Translations under genes and position numbers: made by a program | Origin: Haemophilus sp. | GTDB taxonomy: Bacteria > Pseudomonadota > Gammaproteobacteria > Enterobacterales > Pasteurellaceae | Assembly: GCA_019423025.1 (NCBI GenBank) | Contig: JAHZCD010000001.1 | Coordinates: 1-64,000, forward strand | Direction: 5' to 3' | Length of the DNA stretch: 64,000 nt | The notes under the pieces: model-generated | Told to the model about the DNA's origin: nothing | Seen by the model: the letters and a program-made list of their open reading frames with translations, nothing else | Databases searched by the model: none | Shown: piece by piece, positions 47,660 through 58,147 of the stretch | Position numbering within the stretch: position 1 is the first letter of the stretch | Layout of the letters: every line of letters starts with the position of its first letter

Positions 47660-49030
47660 ATGACAACAAACAATCAATCTCGCCAAACGTGGTCTAGCCG
47701 ACTAACTTATGTGCTCACCGTTGCGGGAGCGACAGTCGGCTTTGGGGCAACATGGCGCTTTCCTTATTTAGTGGGTGAAAATGGCGGTGGTGCCTATGTA
47801 CTCCTCTTTTGTATTGCGATGATTGTGATTGGTATCCCGATGATTTTAGTGGAAAACGTCATCGGTCGCCGTTTACGTGTGAATTCCATTGATGCCTTTG
47901 GCGATAAAATCCAAGATAAAGGTAAAAACATCTCCAAATATTGGAAAATTATCGGCTATATGGGGCTTCTCGGCGCATTTGGTATCATGGCCTATTATAT
48001 GGTGCTTGGTGGTTGGGTGATGTCTTATATCATCAGCCTGATTAATAATACTCTTGATATTTCCGCACCAATTACAAAAGAAGTAGCCAAAGATTTCTAC
48101 GATTTACACATCAGCAACAGTCCATGGGAAATCATGCTTTACACCTTCCTGTTCGTGGCGGTGAATTACATTATTTTAGCGAAAGGTATCATTGGTGGGA
48201 TTGAACGTTCCGTGAAATACTTAATGCCGTTGCTCTTTATTTTCCTAATTGGTATGGTGATTCGTAACCTCACTTTACCTGGTGCAATGGAAGGCGTGAC
48301 TTTCTACTTAAAACCTGATTTCAGCAAAATCACCCCTAAATTATTCATCTTCGTATTAGGGCAAGTGTTCTTCGCATTAAGCCTTGGTTTCGGTGTATTA
48401 ATTACTCTCTCAAGCTATTTAAATAAAGAAGAAAACCTTATTCACACAGCCGTTATTACAGGCTTCACAAATACTATTATCGCTGTGTTATGTGGTTTTA
48501 TGATCTTCCCATCATTATTCACATTCGGCATTGAACCTAACGCCGGGCCAACCTTGGTTTTCCAAAGTTTACCAATTGTATTCTCACATTTATGGGCGGG
48601 TAAATTCTTTGCTATTGTGTTCTTCGGTTTATTGCTTATTGCGGCATTAACCACATCAATCACGATTTACGAAGTCATCATCACCGCATTACAAGAAAAA
48701 CTCAGAATGCGCCGAGGCAAAGCGATTTTTGTTACCTTAATGGGGATTTTCTTATTAGGTAACGTGCCATCTATTCTAGGTGATAACCTTTGGAAAGATT
48801 TCACCATTTTCGGTAAAAGCATTTTCGATGCCTTCGATTTCGTCAGCGGAAATATTCTCTTTATGCTGACCGCACTTGGCTGTGCCATTTTCGTTGGTTT
48901 CGTGTTAAAAGATGATGCCAAAAAAGAGCTATCACCAATGCCAAATTCACTTTTCACCACAATTTGGTTTAACTATGTGAAATTTGTGGTTCCTGTGATT
49001 ATTTTGGTGATTTTTATTAGTAATATGTAA
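47660..49030 (+). CDS. Sodium-dependent transporter, NSS/SNF family
   Basis: Inner-membrane symporter of 456 residues with about eleven to twelve helices, LeuT fold. The start of helix 1, GATVGFGATWRFPYLVGENGGGAYVLL, is the sodium- and substrate-binding motif of the family. Relatives take up amino acids (tryptophan, tyrosine, leucine and others); the substrate here is unknown. It begins 26 bases after nth and may be read through from the rsx operon. A strong terminator follows. Confidence 0.9.
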   Translation: MTTNNQSRQTWSSRLTYVLTVAGATVGFGATWRFPYLVGENGGGAYVLLFCIAMIVIGIPMILVENVIGRRLRVNSIDAFGDKIQDKGKNISKYWKIIGYMGLLGAFGIMAYYMVLGGWVMSYIISLINNTLDISAPITKEVAKDFYDLHISNSPWEIMLYTFLFVAVNYIILAKGIIGGIERSVKYLMPLLFIFLIGMVIRNLTLPGAMEGVTFYLKPDFSKITPKLFIFVLGQVFFALSLGFGVLITLSSYLNKEENLIHTAVITGFTNTIIAVLCGFMIFPSLFTFGIEPNAGPTLVFQSLPIVFSHLWAGKFFAIVFFGLLLIAALTTSITIYEVIITALQEKLRMRRGKAIFVTLMGIFLLGNVPSILGDNLWKDFTIFGKSIFDAFDFVSGNILFMLTALGCAIFVGFVLKDDAKKELSPMPNSLFTTIWFNYVKFVVPVIILVIFISNM

Positions 49031-49033
49031 TAA

Positions 49034-49067
49034 AAAAACCGAGCTATTTAGCTCGGTTTCTTTTTTA
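49034..49067. terminator. Bidirectional terminator between the NSS gene and uup
   Basis: AAACCGAGCT and AGCTCGGTTT with a four-base loop, followed by CTTTTTT on the plus strand and preceded by an A-run that gives T on the minus strand. Confidence 0.87.
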
Positions 49068-49075
49068 TCAATGCC

Positions 49076-51019
49076 CTATTTTGCTTCAGCTTGGAGCTTT
49101 TTCTCTTCAAGTTCTTCCCACCGCATAAATGCCGTCTCAAGTTCTGCTTCGGTATCCGCTAATTCTTTAAGTTTCACATCCGTTACATCATGGGCTTGTT
49201 GGAAAAAGTGAGGGTCACCAATTTCAGCTTGAAGTGCGGTGATTTTCTCTTCCAATTCTTCCAATAATTGTGGTAGCTGTTCTAACTCACGTTGTTCTTT
49301 ATAAGAAAGTTTAACGGATTTCGGCTTTTGAGAAACAACGTCATTTTTAGCCGCACTTTCTTGTACTTTTGGTGCTTCTTTTTTGACTTTTTGCGCTTCT
49401 TGCTCTGCTTTCATCGCCAAATAATTGGCTTGTTGTCCTTTTGCATCAAAGAAACCGCCTACGTATTTATTTAATACGCCGTCACCTTCAAAGAAATAAC
49501 ACTCCGTCGCGACGTTATCAATAAACTGACGATCATGGCTGACAATCAATAAGGTGCCTTGATAATCGGTGAGGATTTCTTCCAATAATTCTAAGGTTTC
49601 TACATCCAAGTCATTGGTTGGTTCATCGAGAATCAGCAAGTTATTCGGTTTCAGTAATAATTTAGCCAATAACAAGCGATTACGTTCACCACCAGAAAGG
49701 GCTTTTACGGGTGTCATTGCTCGTTTTGGTGGAAATAAGAAATCCTGCAAATAGCCCAACACATGACGTTTTACACCATTAACCTCAATATCCTGCTTGC
49801 CATCAGCAACGTTATCCATCACTGTTTTTTCTGGATCAAGATCAGCACGATATTGGTCAAAATAAGCGATATCTAATTTTGTACCGCAATGAATGCGACC
49901 ACTGGTTGGCTTGATTTCACCTAATAAAAGTTTAATAAATGTGGTTTTTCCGCAGCCATTTGGGCCAACCAATGCAATTTTATCGCCACGTAAAATGGTC
50001 GTGCTGAAATCTTTGAGCAGCTGTTTGCCTTCAATCTCATAGCTTACATCTTCCATTTCAAATACGATTTTGCCTGAACGACTTGAGTTATCTAATTGTA
50101 ACTTAGCAGTCCCCATCACCTCACGACGTTGGCGGCGTTCTTCACGCATGGCTTTTAAGGCGCGCACTCGTCCTTCATTACGCGTACGACGAGCTTTAAT
50201 ACCCTGACGAATCCAAACCTCTTCTTGTGCTAAACGCTTATCGAAAAGCTCGTTCTGTAACGCTTCGACACGTAAGTTTTCTTCTTTCGTGGTGAGGTAT
50301 AAATCATAATCACCAGGATAAGACACTAATTTACCGCGGTCTAAATCCACAATACGAGTTGCCATTTTGCGGATAAAAGAACGGTCATGAGAAATAAACA
50401 CAATGCTTCTGGTAAATTCTAATAAGAAGTTTTCTAACCATTCAATTGCATCCACATCCAAGTGGTTAGTCGGTTCATCTAATAACAAGACATCAGGATT
50501 ACACACCAACGCACGAGCAAGAGCGGCTTTACGCAACCAACCACCAGATAAATCCGCTAATTTAGTATCGGGATTTAACTTGAGCTTTTGCAGGACTTCA
50601 TTGATTTTATTTTCAAACTGCCAACCGTTGGCATGCTCTAATTTAGCCTGCACTTGTGCCAGTTGATTAAGAATTTGGTCACTATAATTTTGTGTCAACT
50701 CTTGTGAAATATGGTGATATTCCTTTAACAAATCCGCTAAATGCTCAATCCCTTCCGCCACATAATCAAATACATTCCCTTCAGCGTGGCGAGGCGGGTC
50801 TTGTTCTAAACGTGAAACCACTAAATCTTTTTCATACTGCACTTTACCGTCATCCATCGTGACTTGCTGTGCAATAATTTTTAATAAAGTCGATTTACCT
50901 GCCCCGTTACGCCCCACCAAACACACGCGCTCATTCGGTTCAATATGCAATTCGGCGTGATCAAGTAAGGGGTGATCACTAAAAGAAAGATAAGCGTTAG
51001 TTAAACTAATTAATGCCAC
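49076..51019 (-). CDS. uup: ABC-F family ATPase Uup
   Basis: Soluble ABC-F protein, 647 residues with two ATPase domains: Walker A GRNGAGKSTLL and GPNGCGKTTFI, signatures LSGGWLRK and LSGGERNR, and Walker B LLLDEPTNHLDV and LILDEPTNDLDV. The linker is rich in Arg. The C-terminal ~100 residues form a predicted coiled coil (PQLLEELEEKITAL), which in Uup binds DNA or RNA. ABC-F proteins act at the ribosome; E. coli Uup also affects transposon excision. Confidence 0.93.
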   Translation of the reverse strand: MALISLTNAYLSFSDHPLLDHAELHIEPNERVCLVGRNGAGKSTLLKIIAQQVTMDDGKVQYEKDLVVSRLEQDPPRHAEGNVFDYVAEGIEHLADLLKEYHHISQELTQNYSDQILNQLAQVQAKLEHANGWQFENKINEVLQKLKLNPDTKLADLSGGWLRKAALARALVCNPDVLLLDEPTNHLDVDAIEWLENFLLEFTRSIVFISHDRSFIRKMATRIVDLDRGKLVSYPGDYDLYLTTKEENLRVEALQNELFDKRLAQEEVWIRQGIKARRTRNEGRVRALKAMREERRQRREVMGTAKLQLDNSSRSGKIVFEMEDVSYEIEGKQLLKDFSTTILRGDKIALVGPNGCGKTTFIKLLLGEIKPTSGRIHCGTKLDIAYFDQYRADLDPEKTVMDNVADGKQDIEVNGVKRHVLGYLQDFLFPPKRAMTPVKALSGGERNRLLLAKLLLKPNNLLILDEPTNDLDVETLELLEEILTDYQGTLLIVSHDRQFIDNVATECYFFEGDGVLNKYVGGFFDAKGQQANYLAMKAEQEAQKVKKEAPKVQESAAKNDVVSQKPKSVKLSYKEQRELEQLPQLLEELEEKITALQAEIGDPHFFQQAHDVTDVKLKELADTEAELETAFMRWEELEEKKLQAEAK

Positions 51020-51064
51020 AAAATTGTCCTATAAATTCAAAATATCAATAAAAATAACCGCACT

Positions 51065-52417
51065 TTAAAGCTGGTGATAAACCTTTAAGGCATAAGCATC
51101 TGACATGCCCGCGATATAGTCACAAATAATACGTTTTTTGCCCTGTTCTGGCGCATTTCTCCAACGATTAGCGGTATTCGTTGGCAATAAACGCTCTGGG
51201 TCAGACTCAAAAATCTGAAACATTTCCGTGAGAATGCGTTGGCCTTTATATTCAATACGTTGCGTTTCCACATGACGAATCACGTATTTCCACACAAACT
51301 TTTTAAATACATTTAATGCAGCAATCACATCTTGCGGTAGTTCTGCGTTATAACGTAACAAAGGCTCATCAAAATTATCGGTGACTTTCCAACGCACATG
51401 GGTAATAAAGAAATTCACTAATGCACCAATGGCATTTTTACGCTCGAAATGATGGTTGGAGAATAATCGTTGGCTGACTTGTTCTATATTTTTTGCTAAC
51501 CAATCTGAAGGAATCGTTTTAAGTTCATCCAATGCTTCTTGCCACTGATGTTGATTTACTACACCGGTCACAATCGCATCTTCTAAATCATGCACGCCAT
51601 ACGCAATATCGTCTGCCAACTCCATAATACTGCAATCTAAAGATTTAAATTGTGTTTTTAAAAACTCGGCAGGATTTGACCGCACTTTTTGAAATGAGCC
51701 AAACAAAGTGCGGTCATTTTCAGAAAGATTTTGCAACAGCCAATCAAACATTGTGACGTCATCACGGAATAACCCTTTTCCTGGTTTCCAATCACTAATT
51801 TTGACATAACGCGGATCAGCGTTTTCAGTATGCGGCAACTGGGCATATTGAGGGGAAGATAAGTCTAAAATATTCGGATATTTCACCACGCCTAAAATAG
51901 CACGACGCGTTAAATTCATCCCTGCCGTTTCAGTATAAGGCTCAAGTTTAGTAATGATACGAAATGTCTGCGCATTACCTTCAAAACCACCGTGGTTACG
52001 CATCATATAATTAAGCGCCACTTCCCCACCATGACCAAATGGTGGATGGCCAATATCATGCGCAAAGCACAAACTTTCAATTAAATCATTACTTGGTAAT
52101 AAAAGCTTGAGTTGTTTCTGTAATTCACTTTTTTCAATATGAAGCTGGTCTGAAATAGCAACATAACTTTCCGCAAATTTTAATTGGGAAACAAGGCTGC
52201 TACCGATTTGTGCCACTTCAAGGGAATGAGTTAAACGAGTACGATAAAAATCATTTTCTCCCACAGCATGAATCTGTGTTTTTGCTTGTAAACAACGGAA
52301 AGCGGCGGAATGTAAAATCCGCCCGCGATCACGACGAAATGGCGGTCGGTGATCTTTTTCGCGAGGCGGATCAGGAAGGAAACGTTCAGTCCAAAAATCA
52401 GCTAATTGGGTTCTCAT
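51065..52417 (-). CDS. dgt: Deoxyguanosinetriphosphate triphosphohydrolase-like protein
   Basis: HD-domain hydrolase of 450 residues that removes triphosphate from dNTPs. The HD signature is visible: [14 protein letters not shown], then [16 protein letters not shown], and later [18 protein letters not shown]. The start ATG 52417 overlaps the lrgB stop (ATGA); a longer frame beginning at 52477 lies inside lrgB and is not used. There is no ribosome site, so it is probably translated by coupling. Coding positions 51678-51715 contain an inverted pair of uptake signals. Confidence 0.9.
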   Translation of the reverse strand: MRTQLADFWTERFLPDPPREKDHRPPFRRDRGRILHSAAFRCLQAKTQIHAVGENDFYRTRLTHSLEVAQIGSSLVSQLKFAESYVAISDQLHIEKSELQKQLKLLLPSNDLIESLCFAHDIGHPPFGHGGEVALNYMMRNHGGFEGNAQTFRIITKLEPYTETAGMNLTRRAILGVVKYPNILDLSSPQYAQLPHTENADPRYVKISDWKPGKGLFRDDVTMFDWLLQNLSENDRTLFGSFQKVRSNPAEFLKTQFKSLDCSIMELADDIAYGVHDLEDAIVTGVVNQHQWQEALDELKTIPSDWLAKNIEQVSQRLFSNHHFERKNAIGALVNFFITHVRWKVTDNFDEPLLRYNAELPQDVIAALNVFKKFVWKYVIRHVETQRIEYKGQRILTEMFQIFESDPERLLPTNTANRWRNAPEQGKKRIICDYIAGMSDAYALKVYHQL

Positions 52418-53106
52418 AAAAATAGATGGATAACTTTGAATACTAAGGGCGCTAAAATTGAGCTCATAATACCGCAAAGTACCAAAGAAATCGAACTATA
52501 ACTCCCCGCTTTCGGATCGGCTTCCATACAGCTTACCGTACCTAATGCGTGAGAAACCGCACCAACAGATAAACCGACCGCTTCTTGTTGTTTAATCCCA
52601 ACTTTTTTCAAGATGAGATAACCAAAAACTGACCCTTGTAAACCGGCGACAACCACACCTACCGCCGTCACGGCAGGAATGCCGCCTAAATGTGAAGCCA
52701 CTTCCATTGCAATTGGCGTAGTAATTGATTTTGGTAATACCGTCGCGACCATTTCAGGGCTTGCACCTAAAATAATAGCAAAAATAGCCCCGGTAAACAT
52801 GGAGAATATTGAGGCCAATGCGACTACTGAAAGGATAATTTTCCATTGTTTCGCAATTTGACGAATTTGTTCATACAACGGTAATGCCAGAGCAACAATA
52901 CTCAATCCTAATAAATTATTAATCGGCGCATTGCCTGCCATATAATCATCATAAGGAATACCGCTAACCACTAAAATTAGCACAAGAATGGATACTGTTA
53001 GCACAAAAGTATTGAAAATCATCGATTTCCAACGTTTACTAATTTGTAGTGCGAGCCAAAATCCGAAAATCGTTAAACCGGTATAAAGATAAATTGCATA
53101 CTGCAT
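52414..53106 (-). CDS. lrgB: LrgB/CidB family membrane protein (YohK-like)
   Basis: A 230-residue inner-membrane protein with about seven helices. Its family partner is the holin-like LrgA. In Staphylococcus the pair modulates autolysis; in other bacteria a role in pyruvate or glycolate movement has been proposed. Typical segments are [19 protein letters not shown] and [17 protein letters not shown]. It follows lrgA by nine bases and is coupled to dgt at its 3' end. Confidence 0.9.
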   Translation of the reverse strand: MQYAIYLYTGLTIFGFWLALQISKRWKSMIFNTFVLTVSILVLILVVSGIPYDDYMAGNAPINNLLGLSIVALALPLYEQIRQIAKQWKIILSVVALASIFSMFTGAIFAIILGASPEMVATVLPKSITTPIAMEVASHLGGIPAVTAVGVVVAGLQGSVFGYLILKKVGIKQQEAVGLSVGAVSHALGTVSCMEADPKAGSYSSISLVLCGIMSSILAPLVFKVIHLFL

Positions 53107-53115
53107 AATAAAACC

Positions 53116-53532
53116 TTAGTCTGCTTGAAGATTACGTTTTTCCAATACTTTTTTACGTTTATGGCTAAAAGATTGTTTGTAAAATAAATAGTTTCCTATA
53201 AATGCAATCACAAAAAGTGTTAAAAAGGTACTAAGAATATTTGGAATGAGTAAAATTTTCCATTGCGCAACGAGTAAATCATAATACTTGATAATGCCAA
53301 CACTCACTGGTACAAAAAGCACCGCCATGTAGCGAATCAGCAAGCTAGAACCGAAATAAATCCATTCCAGATGAATCACATGGGTTGTTAAACCTAAAAA
53401 AAGTAACAATAACCCCCAAATGCTGCCTGGAATTCCCACTGGGATATAGTAAGAAATCAAATTGCCGAGTAGTAACATAATGTATAAAATGATGAGCGAA
53501 CGAGCGAGTTGAACGCCTTTTTGGAGTAACAT
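53116..53532 (-). CDS. lrgA: LrgA/CidA family holin-like protein (YohJ-like)
   Basis: A 138-residue membrane protein with four predicted helices, partner of LrgB. The conserved [24 protein letters not shown] and [20 protein letters not shown] regions are intact. The C-terminal tail is strongly basic ([12 protein letters not shown]). GAGGAAA precedes the ATG. First gene of lrgA-lrgB-dgt. Confidence 0.9.
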   Translation of the reverse strand: MLLQKGVQLARSLIILYIMLLLGNLISYYIPVGIPGSIWGLLLLFLGLTTHVIHLEWIYFGSSLLIRYMAVLFVPVSVGIIKYYDLLVAQWKILLIPNILSTFLTLFVIAFIGNYLFYKQSFSHKRKKVLEKRNLQAD

Positions 53533-53643
53533 ATTTCCTCTATCAACTTTTTTAATAATAATTAAAATTTATTTTACGCTTTTTTGTTAAAATTACCCAT
53601 TCATTTTAGCTAAATTTTGCGATGCAGATCAAAGAAATTCCAA

Positions 53644-54159
53644 ATGATTAGAAAATTCTTCTTATTTTTAACCCTAATTTTAACCGCACTTTGGACACAA
53701 TTTTCAGTAGCGGCTGAACGCCAAATGGCGTGCTGGGTTGTTGGTGTAAGTGATGGCGATACCTTAACTTGCCTCTTACCCACTAAAAAACAACTCAAAG
53801 TGCGATTACAAGAAATTGATGCTCCGGAAAAAGGTCAACCGTTTGGAAAGAAAGCTAAACAATATCTTTCCCAGCTGGTTTTCAAACAAAATGTGACGTT
53901 GTCGGTTTCTGGTTACGATCGCTACCAGCGTATTTTGGCAACAGTTTACCTGCAAGAACAAAACATTAACTTAGAAATGGTAAAAAACGGTATGGCGTGG
54001 GTTTATCCGCAATATGCTAAAAATCCACTCTACTTTCAAGCTCAAGATTTTGCCCAACAACAAAAAATTGGCTTATGGCGTGATCCTAACCCTACCGCCC
54101 CTTATGAATGGCGCAAACAGAACAAAGCAGGTAAACATGGAGGTCAACATGGCTTTTGA
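53644..54159 (+). CDS. Secreted staphylococcal-type nuclease (thermonuclease)
   Basis: A 171-residue protein with a signal peptide (about 1-23, ending SVAA) and one SNase domain: VSDGDTLTC, the calcium and catalytic segment [28 protein letters not shown] with its arginine, and VYPQY. It should degrade DNA and RNA outside the inner membrane. ATG 53644 starts directly at the signal peptide. The last eleven bases overlap csdA, and its 3' end carries csdA's ribosome site. Confidence 0.9.
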   Translation: MIRKFFLFLTLILTALWTQFSVAAERQMACWVVGVSDGDTLTCLLPTKKQLKVRLQEIDAPEKGQPFGKKAKQYLSQLVFKQNVTLSVSGYDRYQRILATVYLQEQNINLEMVKNGMAWVYPQYAKNPLYFQAQDFAQQQKIGLWRDPNPTAPYEWRKQNKAGKHGGQHGF

Positions 54160-55351
54160 TTATCAATCATTTAAAAATGAATTTCCTTATTTTAAATCGC
54201 CAAATGCTGTGGTCTATCTGGATAATGCGGCAACAGCACTAAAACCTCAAGCATTAATTGATGCAACAAGTACTTTTTATCAATCAGCTGGCTCCGTACA
54301 TCGTAGTCAGTACGAAGCCGCACAAACGGCACAATATGAAAATGCTCGTCACTTAGTGAAAACCTTAATTAATGCGGAAGATGAAAAAGCCGTAATTTGG
54401 ACTTCCGGGACGACACATAGCATTAATTTGGTTGCCAACGGTTTGCTCCCCTCTTTGAATGTAGATGATGAGATTTTAATTAGCCAAGCGGACCATCATG
54501 CAAATTATGTCACGTGGCATGAAACAGCGAAAAAAGGTGGAGCGAAAATTCAAGTGCTGCCTATTTTGGATAATTGGCTAATTGATGAAAATGCCTTAAT
54601 TGCAGCATTGAATGAGAAAACCAAATTAGTAGCTCTCAATTTTGTTTCCAACGTAACGGGAACGGAACAACATATCCAACATTTAATTCAACTAATCCGC
54701 CAACATAGCAATGCGCTCGTTTTAGTCGATGCCGCTCAGGCTATTAGTCATATACAGATTGATTTACAGGCATTAGATGCGGATTTTGTTGCCTTTTCGG
54801 CACACAAAATTTATGGTCCCAACGGCATTGGCATACTAAGCGGAAAATTAAGCTCACTTTCCCTGCTACAACCACTTTTTTACGGCGGGAAAATGATTGA
54901 GCGCGTCTCCCATGAATGTATTACCTTTGCTGATTTGCCTTATCGATTAGAGGCCGGCACACCGAATATTGCTGGCGTGATTGGCTTTGGTGCGGTGCTA
55001 GATTGGCTCAAAAAATGGGATTTTCAGGCAGCTGAAGCTCATGCCGTTGAGCTTGCTAAACAAAGTAAAGCGCGGTTAAAAAACTATCCGAATTGTCGTT
55101 TATTCAATTCACCGCAACCGAGTTCAGTAGTATGTTTTGTTTTTGATGGGATTGCGGCATCCGATCTTGCTACCCTCTTAAGCGAACAAAAAATTGCGTT
55201 ACGCGTTGGTGAACATTGTGCTCAACTTTATTTAGCCCGCCTTGGTGAGCGCACCACATTACGACTTTCTTTTGCACCTTATAACAGCCCACAAGATGTG
55301 GACGCTTTTTTTGCGGCATTAGATAAATCCTTAGAGTTATTAACATGCTAG
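54149..55351 (+). CDS. csdA: Cysteine desulfurase CsdA
   Basis: PLP enzyme of 400 residues that releases sulfur from cysteine as persulfide. Lys220 in SAHKIYGP binds PLP; Cys357 in RVGEHCAQ carries the persulfide, and DAAQ (194-197) is the pyridine-binding aspartate. ATG 54149 is chosen because GGAGG is placed just before it; it lies inside the end of the nuclease gene in another frame. csdE follows with an overlap of seven bases, as in E. coli. Confidence 0.95.
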   Translation: MAFDYQSFKNEFPYFKSPNAVVYLDNAATALKPQALIDATSTFYQSAGSVHRSQYEAAQTAQYENARHLVKTLINAEDEKAVIWTSGTTHSINLVANGLLPSLNVDDEILISQADHHANYVTWHETAKKGGAKIQVLPILDNWLIDENALIAALNEKTKLVALNFVSNVTGTEQHIQHLIQLIRQHSNALVLVDAAQAISHIQIDLQALDADFVAFSAHKIYGPNGIGILSGKLSSLSLLQPLFYGGKMIERVSHECITFADLPYRLEAGTPNIAGVIGFGAVLDWLKKWDFQAAEAHAVELAKQSKARLKNYPNCRLFNSPQPSSVVCFVFDGIAASDLATLLSEQKIALRVGEHCAQLYLARLGERTTLRLSFAPYNSPQDVDAFFAALDKSLELLTC

Positions 55352-55719
55352 AAAACATTAAACAGGCAAAAAATTGGGAAGATCGCTACCGTTTTATTAT
55401 TCAAGCCGGTAAGCATCTCCCTCAACCTTCTCCTGATGAATTGACTCAAATGCGATCAATTCAAGGCTGTGAAGCGGGACTTTGGTTTAAGGCTATTCCA
55501 CAAAATGATGATACGTTTCAATTTCAAGCTTACAGCGAGGCACGCATTATGAATGGTCTGTTATGGTTGTTGTTACAAAACATCGACGGCCAAACGCGAG
55601 ACCAATTACAACAATTTAATATTCGTCAATTTTTTGATGAGCTTGGTATTGCCTCTCGCTTAAGTGAAACCCGCTTAAACGGTTTAAAACAAATCGAAGA
55701 AATCTTACACAATCTGTAA
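55345..55719 (+). CDS. csdE: Sulfur acceptor CsdE
   Basis: A 124-residue SufE-like protein that takes the persulfide from CsdA. The acceptor cysteine is Cys42 in SIQGCEAGLWF. The C-terminal part (GIASRLSETRLNGLKQI) is typical. Shorter than E. coli CsdE (147 residues) mainly at the N terminus. Overlaps csdA, so it is co-translated. Confidence 0.92.
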   Translation: MLENIKQAKNWEDRYRFIIQAGKHLPQPSPDELTQMRSIQGCEAGLWFKAIPQNDDTFQFQAYSEARIMNGLLWLLLQNIDGQTRDQLQQFNIRQFFDELGIASRLSETRLNGLKQIEEILHNL

Positions 55720-55721
55720 TT

Positions 55722-56507
55722 ATGTATCTGATCGAACCTTTTTTTAAATTGACCGCCTTAGAAAATGATATTGGGCAACAAAGCCGTTTGCTCAATGCCG
55801 TCATCGACCAATGGCGTTATAACGGACAAATTATCGGCCGTGAAATCCCGCTTTATTTGATGGAGGAAGACAGCGAACAAGGTTTTGCAATGCGCGTTAT
55901 TTGTCCTGAGCAAGATAGCCTTTTGCCCGAGAACAATAACCAAACTGTGAATCTGGCGATGGAAAATGCTGAAAAGTGCGGTCTAAATTTTCAAGGTTTT
56001 CAAATTATTGCCGATGATTTAAATGCTGACAGTACAGCTGAATGTAGCCGACCTGCATGGCAGATGCTCTACACCACACATTTACAATCTTGCTCACCAT
56101 TGCACAGTGGAGAAGATTTTTCCCCAATCCCACTTTATAAACAGCTAAAAAATCAACCGCACTTAAGCCAAGATTTGATTAAATGGCAGGAAAATTGGCA
56201 GGCTTGCGATCAGTTGCAAATGAATGGTTCGGCTTTAGAAAAAGAATCATTAAACGAAATCTCCGAGGTTAATAGCACACTCAGCAAACATGGACGCTAC
56301 CTTGCTGCTGAAATCGAAAAAGAAAGCAACATACCGACCTATTATTATTTATACCGAGTCGGTGGCCATTCTTTAGAATCGGAACAAAAACGCTGTTGCC
56401 CGCAATGTGGTGGCGATTGGACATTAGACGCACCACTATTTGATGTAATTTACTTTAAATGCGACCAATGTCGATTAGTCTCGAATGTGTCGTGGAATTT
56501 TTTGTAA
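55722..56507 (+). CDS. DUF2310 zinc-ribbon protein
   Basis: A 261-residue protein of the DUF2310 family, described as zinc-ribbon-containing and perhaps nucleic-acid-binding; function unknown. The C terminus has two cysteine pairs, CPQCGGDW and KCDQCRLVSNVSW, forming the ribbon. The rest is rich in Gln and Glu. It starts two bases after csdE, so it belongs to the csd operon; iron-sulfur or sulfur metabolism is a possible but unproved link. Confidence 0.8.
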   Translation: MYLIEPFFKLTALENDIGQQSRLLNAVIDQWRYNGQIIGREIPLYLMEEDSEQGFAMRVICPEQDSLLPENNNQTVNLAMENAEKCGLNFQGFQIIADDLNADSTAECSRPAWQMLYTTHLQSCSPLHSGEDFSPIPLYKQLKNQPHLSQDLIKWQENWQACDQLQMNGSALEKESLNEISEVNSTLSKHGRYLAAEIEKESNIPTYYYLYRVGGHSLESEQKRCCPQCGGDWTLDAPLFDVIYFKCDQCRLVSNVSWNFL

Positions 56508-56705
56508 AATAGATTTCATTTACATTATTTTATGTCTACTAACCTAAAATTTCTACTGGTTTCCCCTACTATGAAGATTTTATACCCTATCTTATTCACT
56601 ATATTTTTATTGTAAAATATTTCTTTAACTGTATAATAAAAAATTTTAAATATAATCTCAAACCTTAATTATTATGAAAATTATTTTACAAAAAAGGAAA
56701 TAAAA
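56508..56705. other. AT-rich intergenic region
   Basis: About 200 bases, strongly AT-rich, before the TPR/Sel1-like gene. AAAAGGAAATAAAA right before 56706 is the ribosome site of that gene. There are several TATAAT-like runs, but no promoter stands out and no uptake signal is present. Confidence 0.5.
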
Positions 56706-58061
56706 ATGAATAATTATTTAAAAAAACTCTTTAGTTTAATAAAAAAACATTACAAGTGTATTATTGCATCATTAATATTATTACCAATTTTATTCGTATA
56801 TGTAGCTTCAAATTTCTTATCTGCAGAGCAACATAGGAAAATAGGTGCTTTTTTGGGTGATGAATTTGACAAATTTTACCTAATATGGGATGACTGCAGC
56901 AAGATTCCATTAAATAAATTTAAAAATTATACAATTGGGCTGTATAGAGGTGATAAACAAGGAGCATATCAGAAAACTCTTGACCTTTATAAATCTGGAG
57001 ACATAGATTATATAAGAACTGATTTATTTTCCTTACTATTACGTCCCGATATGTATTGTCGATTAGAAGGTACTCAATTGATTTCAGAACATCAATATAA
57101 TATGGAAAAAATTATAGATGAAATATTACCAGAACAGCTTCTTATAAAGGATCATTTTGATAGAGTTAAAAATTATTGGGCCTCAGATGATAATAGTTCT
57201 AACGATACTGATATTATGGCTGATTTAATCATATATTATAATTATTTCAAAAATCAAAATGTTAGTAAATTAATTGATGAAGCATTAGAGTATTGCAAAT
57301 TAGGCAATCCTTGTAAACATCTAGGATATTCAATAGTAAAATGCTTTACTAATAGCGATTATGAAACATTAAACTATTGTAACAACTACAATATTTTAAC
57401 TCTTGAATCCACTTATAATTTATATAATTACCTAAATAAAACTTATCCAAATGAACCAATATTCGAATATATCCTCACCTTATATAAAATAGTTAAAAAC
57501 GCCTCAAACAAGAATACTACTGTTTTAAATAATTTATTAAAAACAGGAGAAATGAAAGCATTAGCAGAAAAGGGGAATGGGTATGCAGTTGCTCTTTTTG
57601 GTTTTCCTGGATATTCATACCAAGAATTAAAGAATTTCTATGAATTATATAGAAGACATTCTGAAGATTCATTTTTATTTACCCTAAATTTGATATTAGC
57701 TAAATTAGCAACAAAAACAGGCTTAGATGTAGACCCCGAATTTCAAAAATATGCAATACAAATATGGTGTAGCGATAAATCAAGTTACTTTTGTCTTGAA
57801 AAGCTAGGTAATATTTATTTTGAAAAAGCAAATTATAGTGAAGCAAGAAAATATTATGAGGAATTAACTTCGACATATCGACCAGAGACATTAAGCACCC
57901 CTATCTTCCGTTTAGGATTGATTTACCAAGAAGGAGCTGAAGTTCGACAAAATAATCAAAAAGCATTAGAGTATTTTGGTATAGCTTGTGATAACGGACA
58001 TCAAAAAGCATGTTATAAATACAAAGAGGTAAATGAAAAACTATCTACTAACAATAATTAA
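56706..58061 (+). CDS. Membrane-anchored TPR/Sel1-repeat-like protein, unknown function
   Basis: 451 residues, not recognised as a known gene. One transmembrane helix lies near 19-37 (IIASLILLPILFVYVASNF), then a long, mainly helical region. The last 100 residues resemble TPR/Sel1 repeats (LEKLGNIYFEKANYSEARKYYEEL and FRLGLIYQEGAEVRQNNQKALEYFGIACDNG). Asparagine, lysine and tyrosine are very frequent and GC is much lower than in neighbours; no uptake signals occur inside. These point to horizontal acquisition. It could be an effector-related or lipid-bound scaffold; function cannot be inferred. Confidence 0.7.
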   Translation: MNNYLKKLFSLIKKHYKCIIASLILLPILFVYVASNFLSAEQHRKIGAFLGDEFDKFYLIWDDCSKIPLNKFKNYTIGLYRGDKQGAYQKTLDLYKSGDIDYIRTDLFSLLLRPDMYCRLEGTQLISEHQYNMEKIIDEILPEQLLIKDHFDRVKNYWASDDNSSNDTDIMADLIIYYNYFKNQNVSKLIDEALEYCKLGNPCKHLGYSIVKCFTNSDYETLNYCNNYNILTLESTYNLYNYLNKTYPNEPIFEYILTLYKIVKNASNKNTTVLNNLLKTGEMKALAEKGNGYAVALFGFPGYSYQELKNFYELYRRHSEDSFLFTLNLILAKLATKTGLDVDPEFQKYAIQIWCSDKSSYFCLEKLGNIYFEKANYSEARKYYEELTSTYRPETLSTPIFRLGLIYQEGAEVRQNNQKALEYFGIACDNGHQKACYKYKEVNEKLSTNNN

Positions 58062-58069
58062 ATCTGACG

Positions 58070-58103
58070 AAACCGAGCTAGCCTATTTGCTCGGTTTTTT
58101 TAT
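58070..58103 (+). terminator. Terminator after the TPR/Sel1-like gene
   Basis: AAACCGAGC (58070-58078) and GCTCGGTTT (58089-58097) with a ten-base loop, then a T-run. Confidence 0.85.
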
Positions 58104-58147
58104 TAATTTATAATGTAATAATCAAGTCAGTTATTTTTTAGAATCAA

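Noticed and set aside
58103..58147. PreQ1 riboswitch in front of queF
   Set aside because: About 45 bases of AT-rich sequence without the small hairpin and C-rich loop of preQ1-I; no convincing structure was seen.
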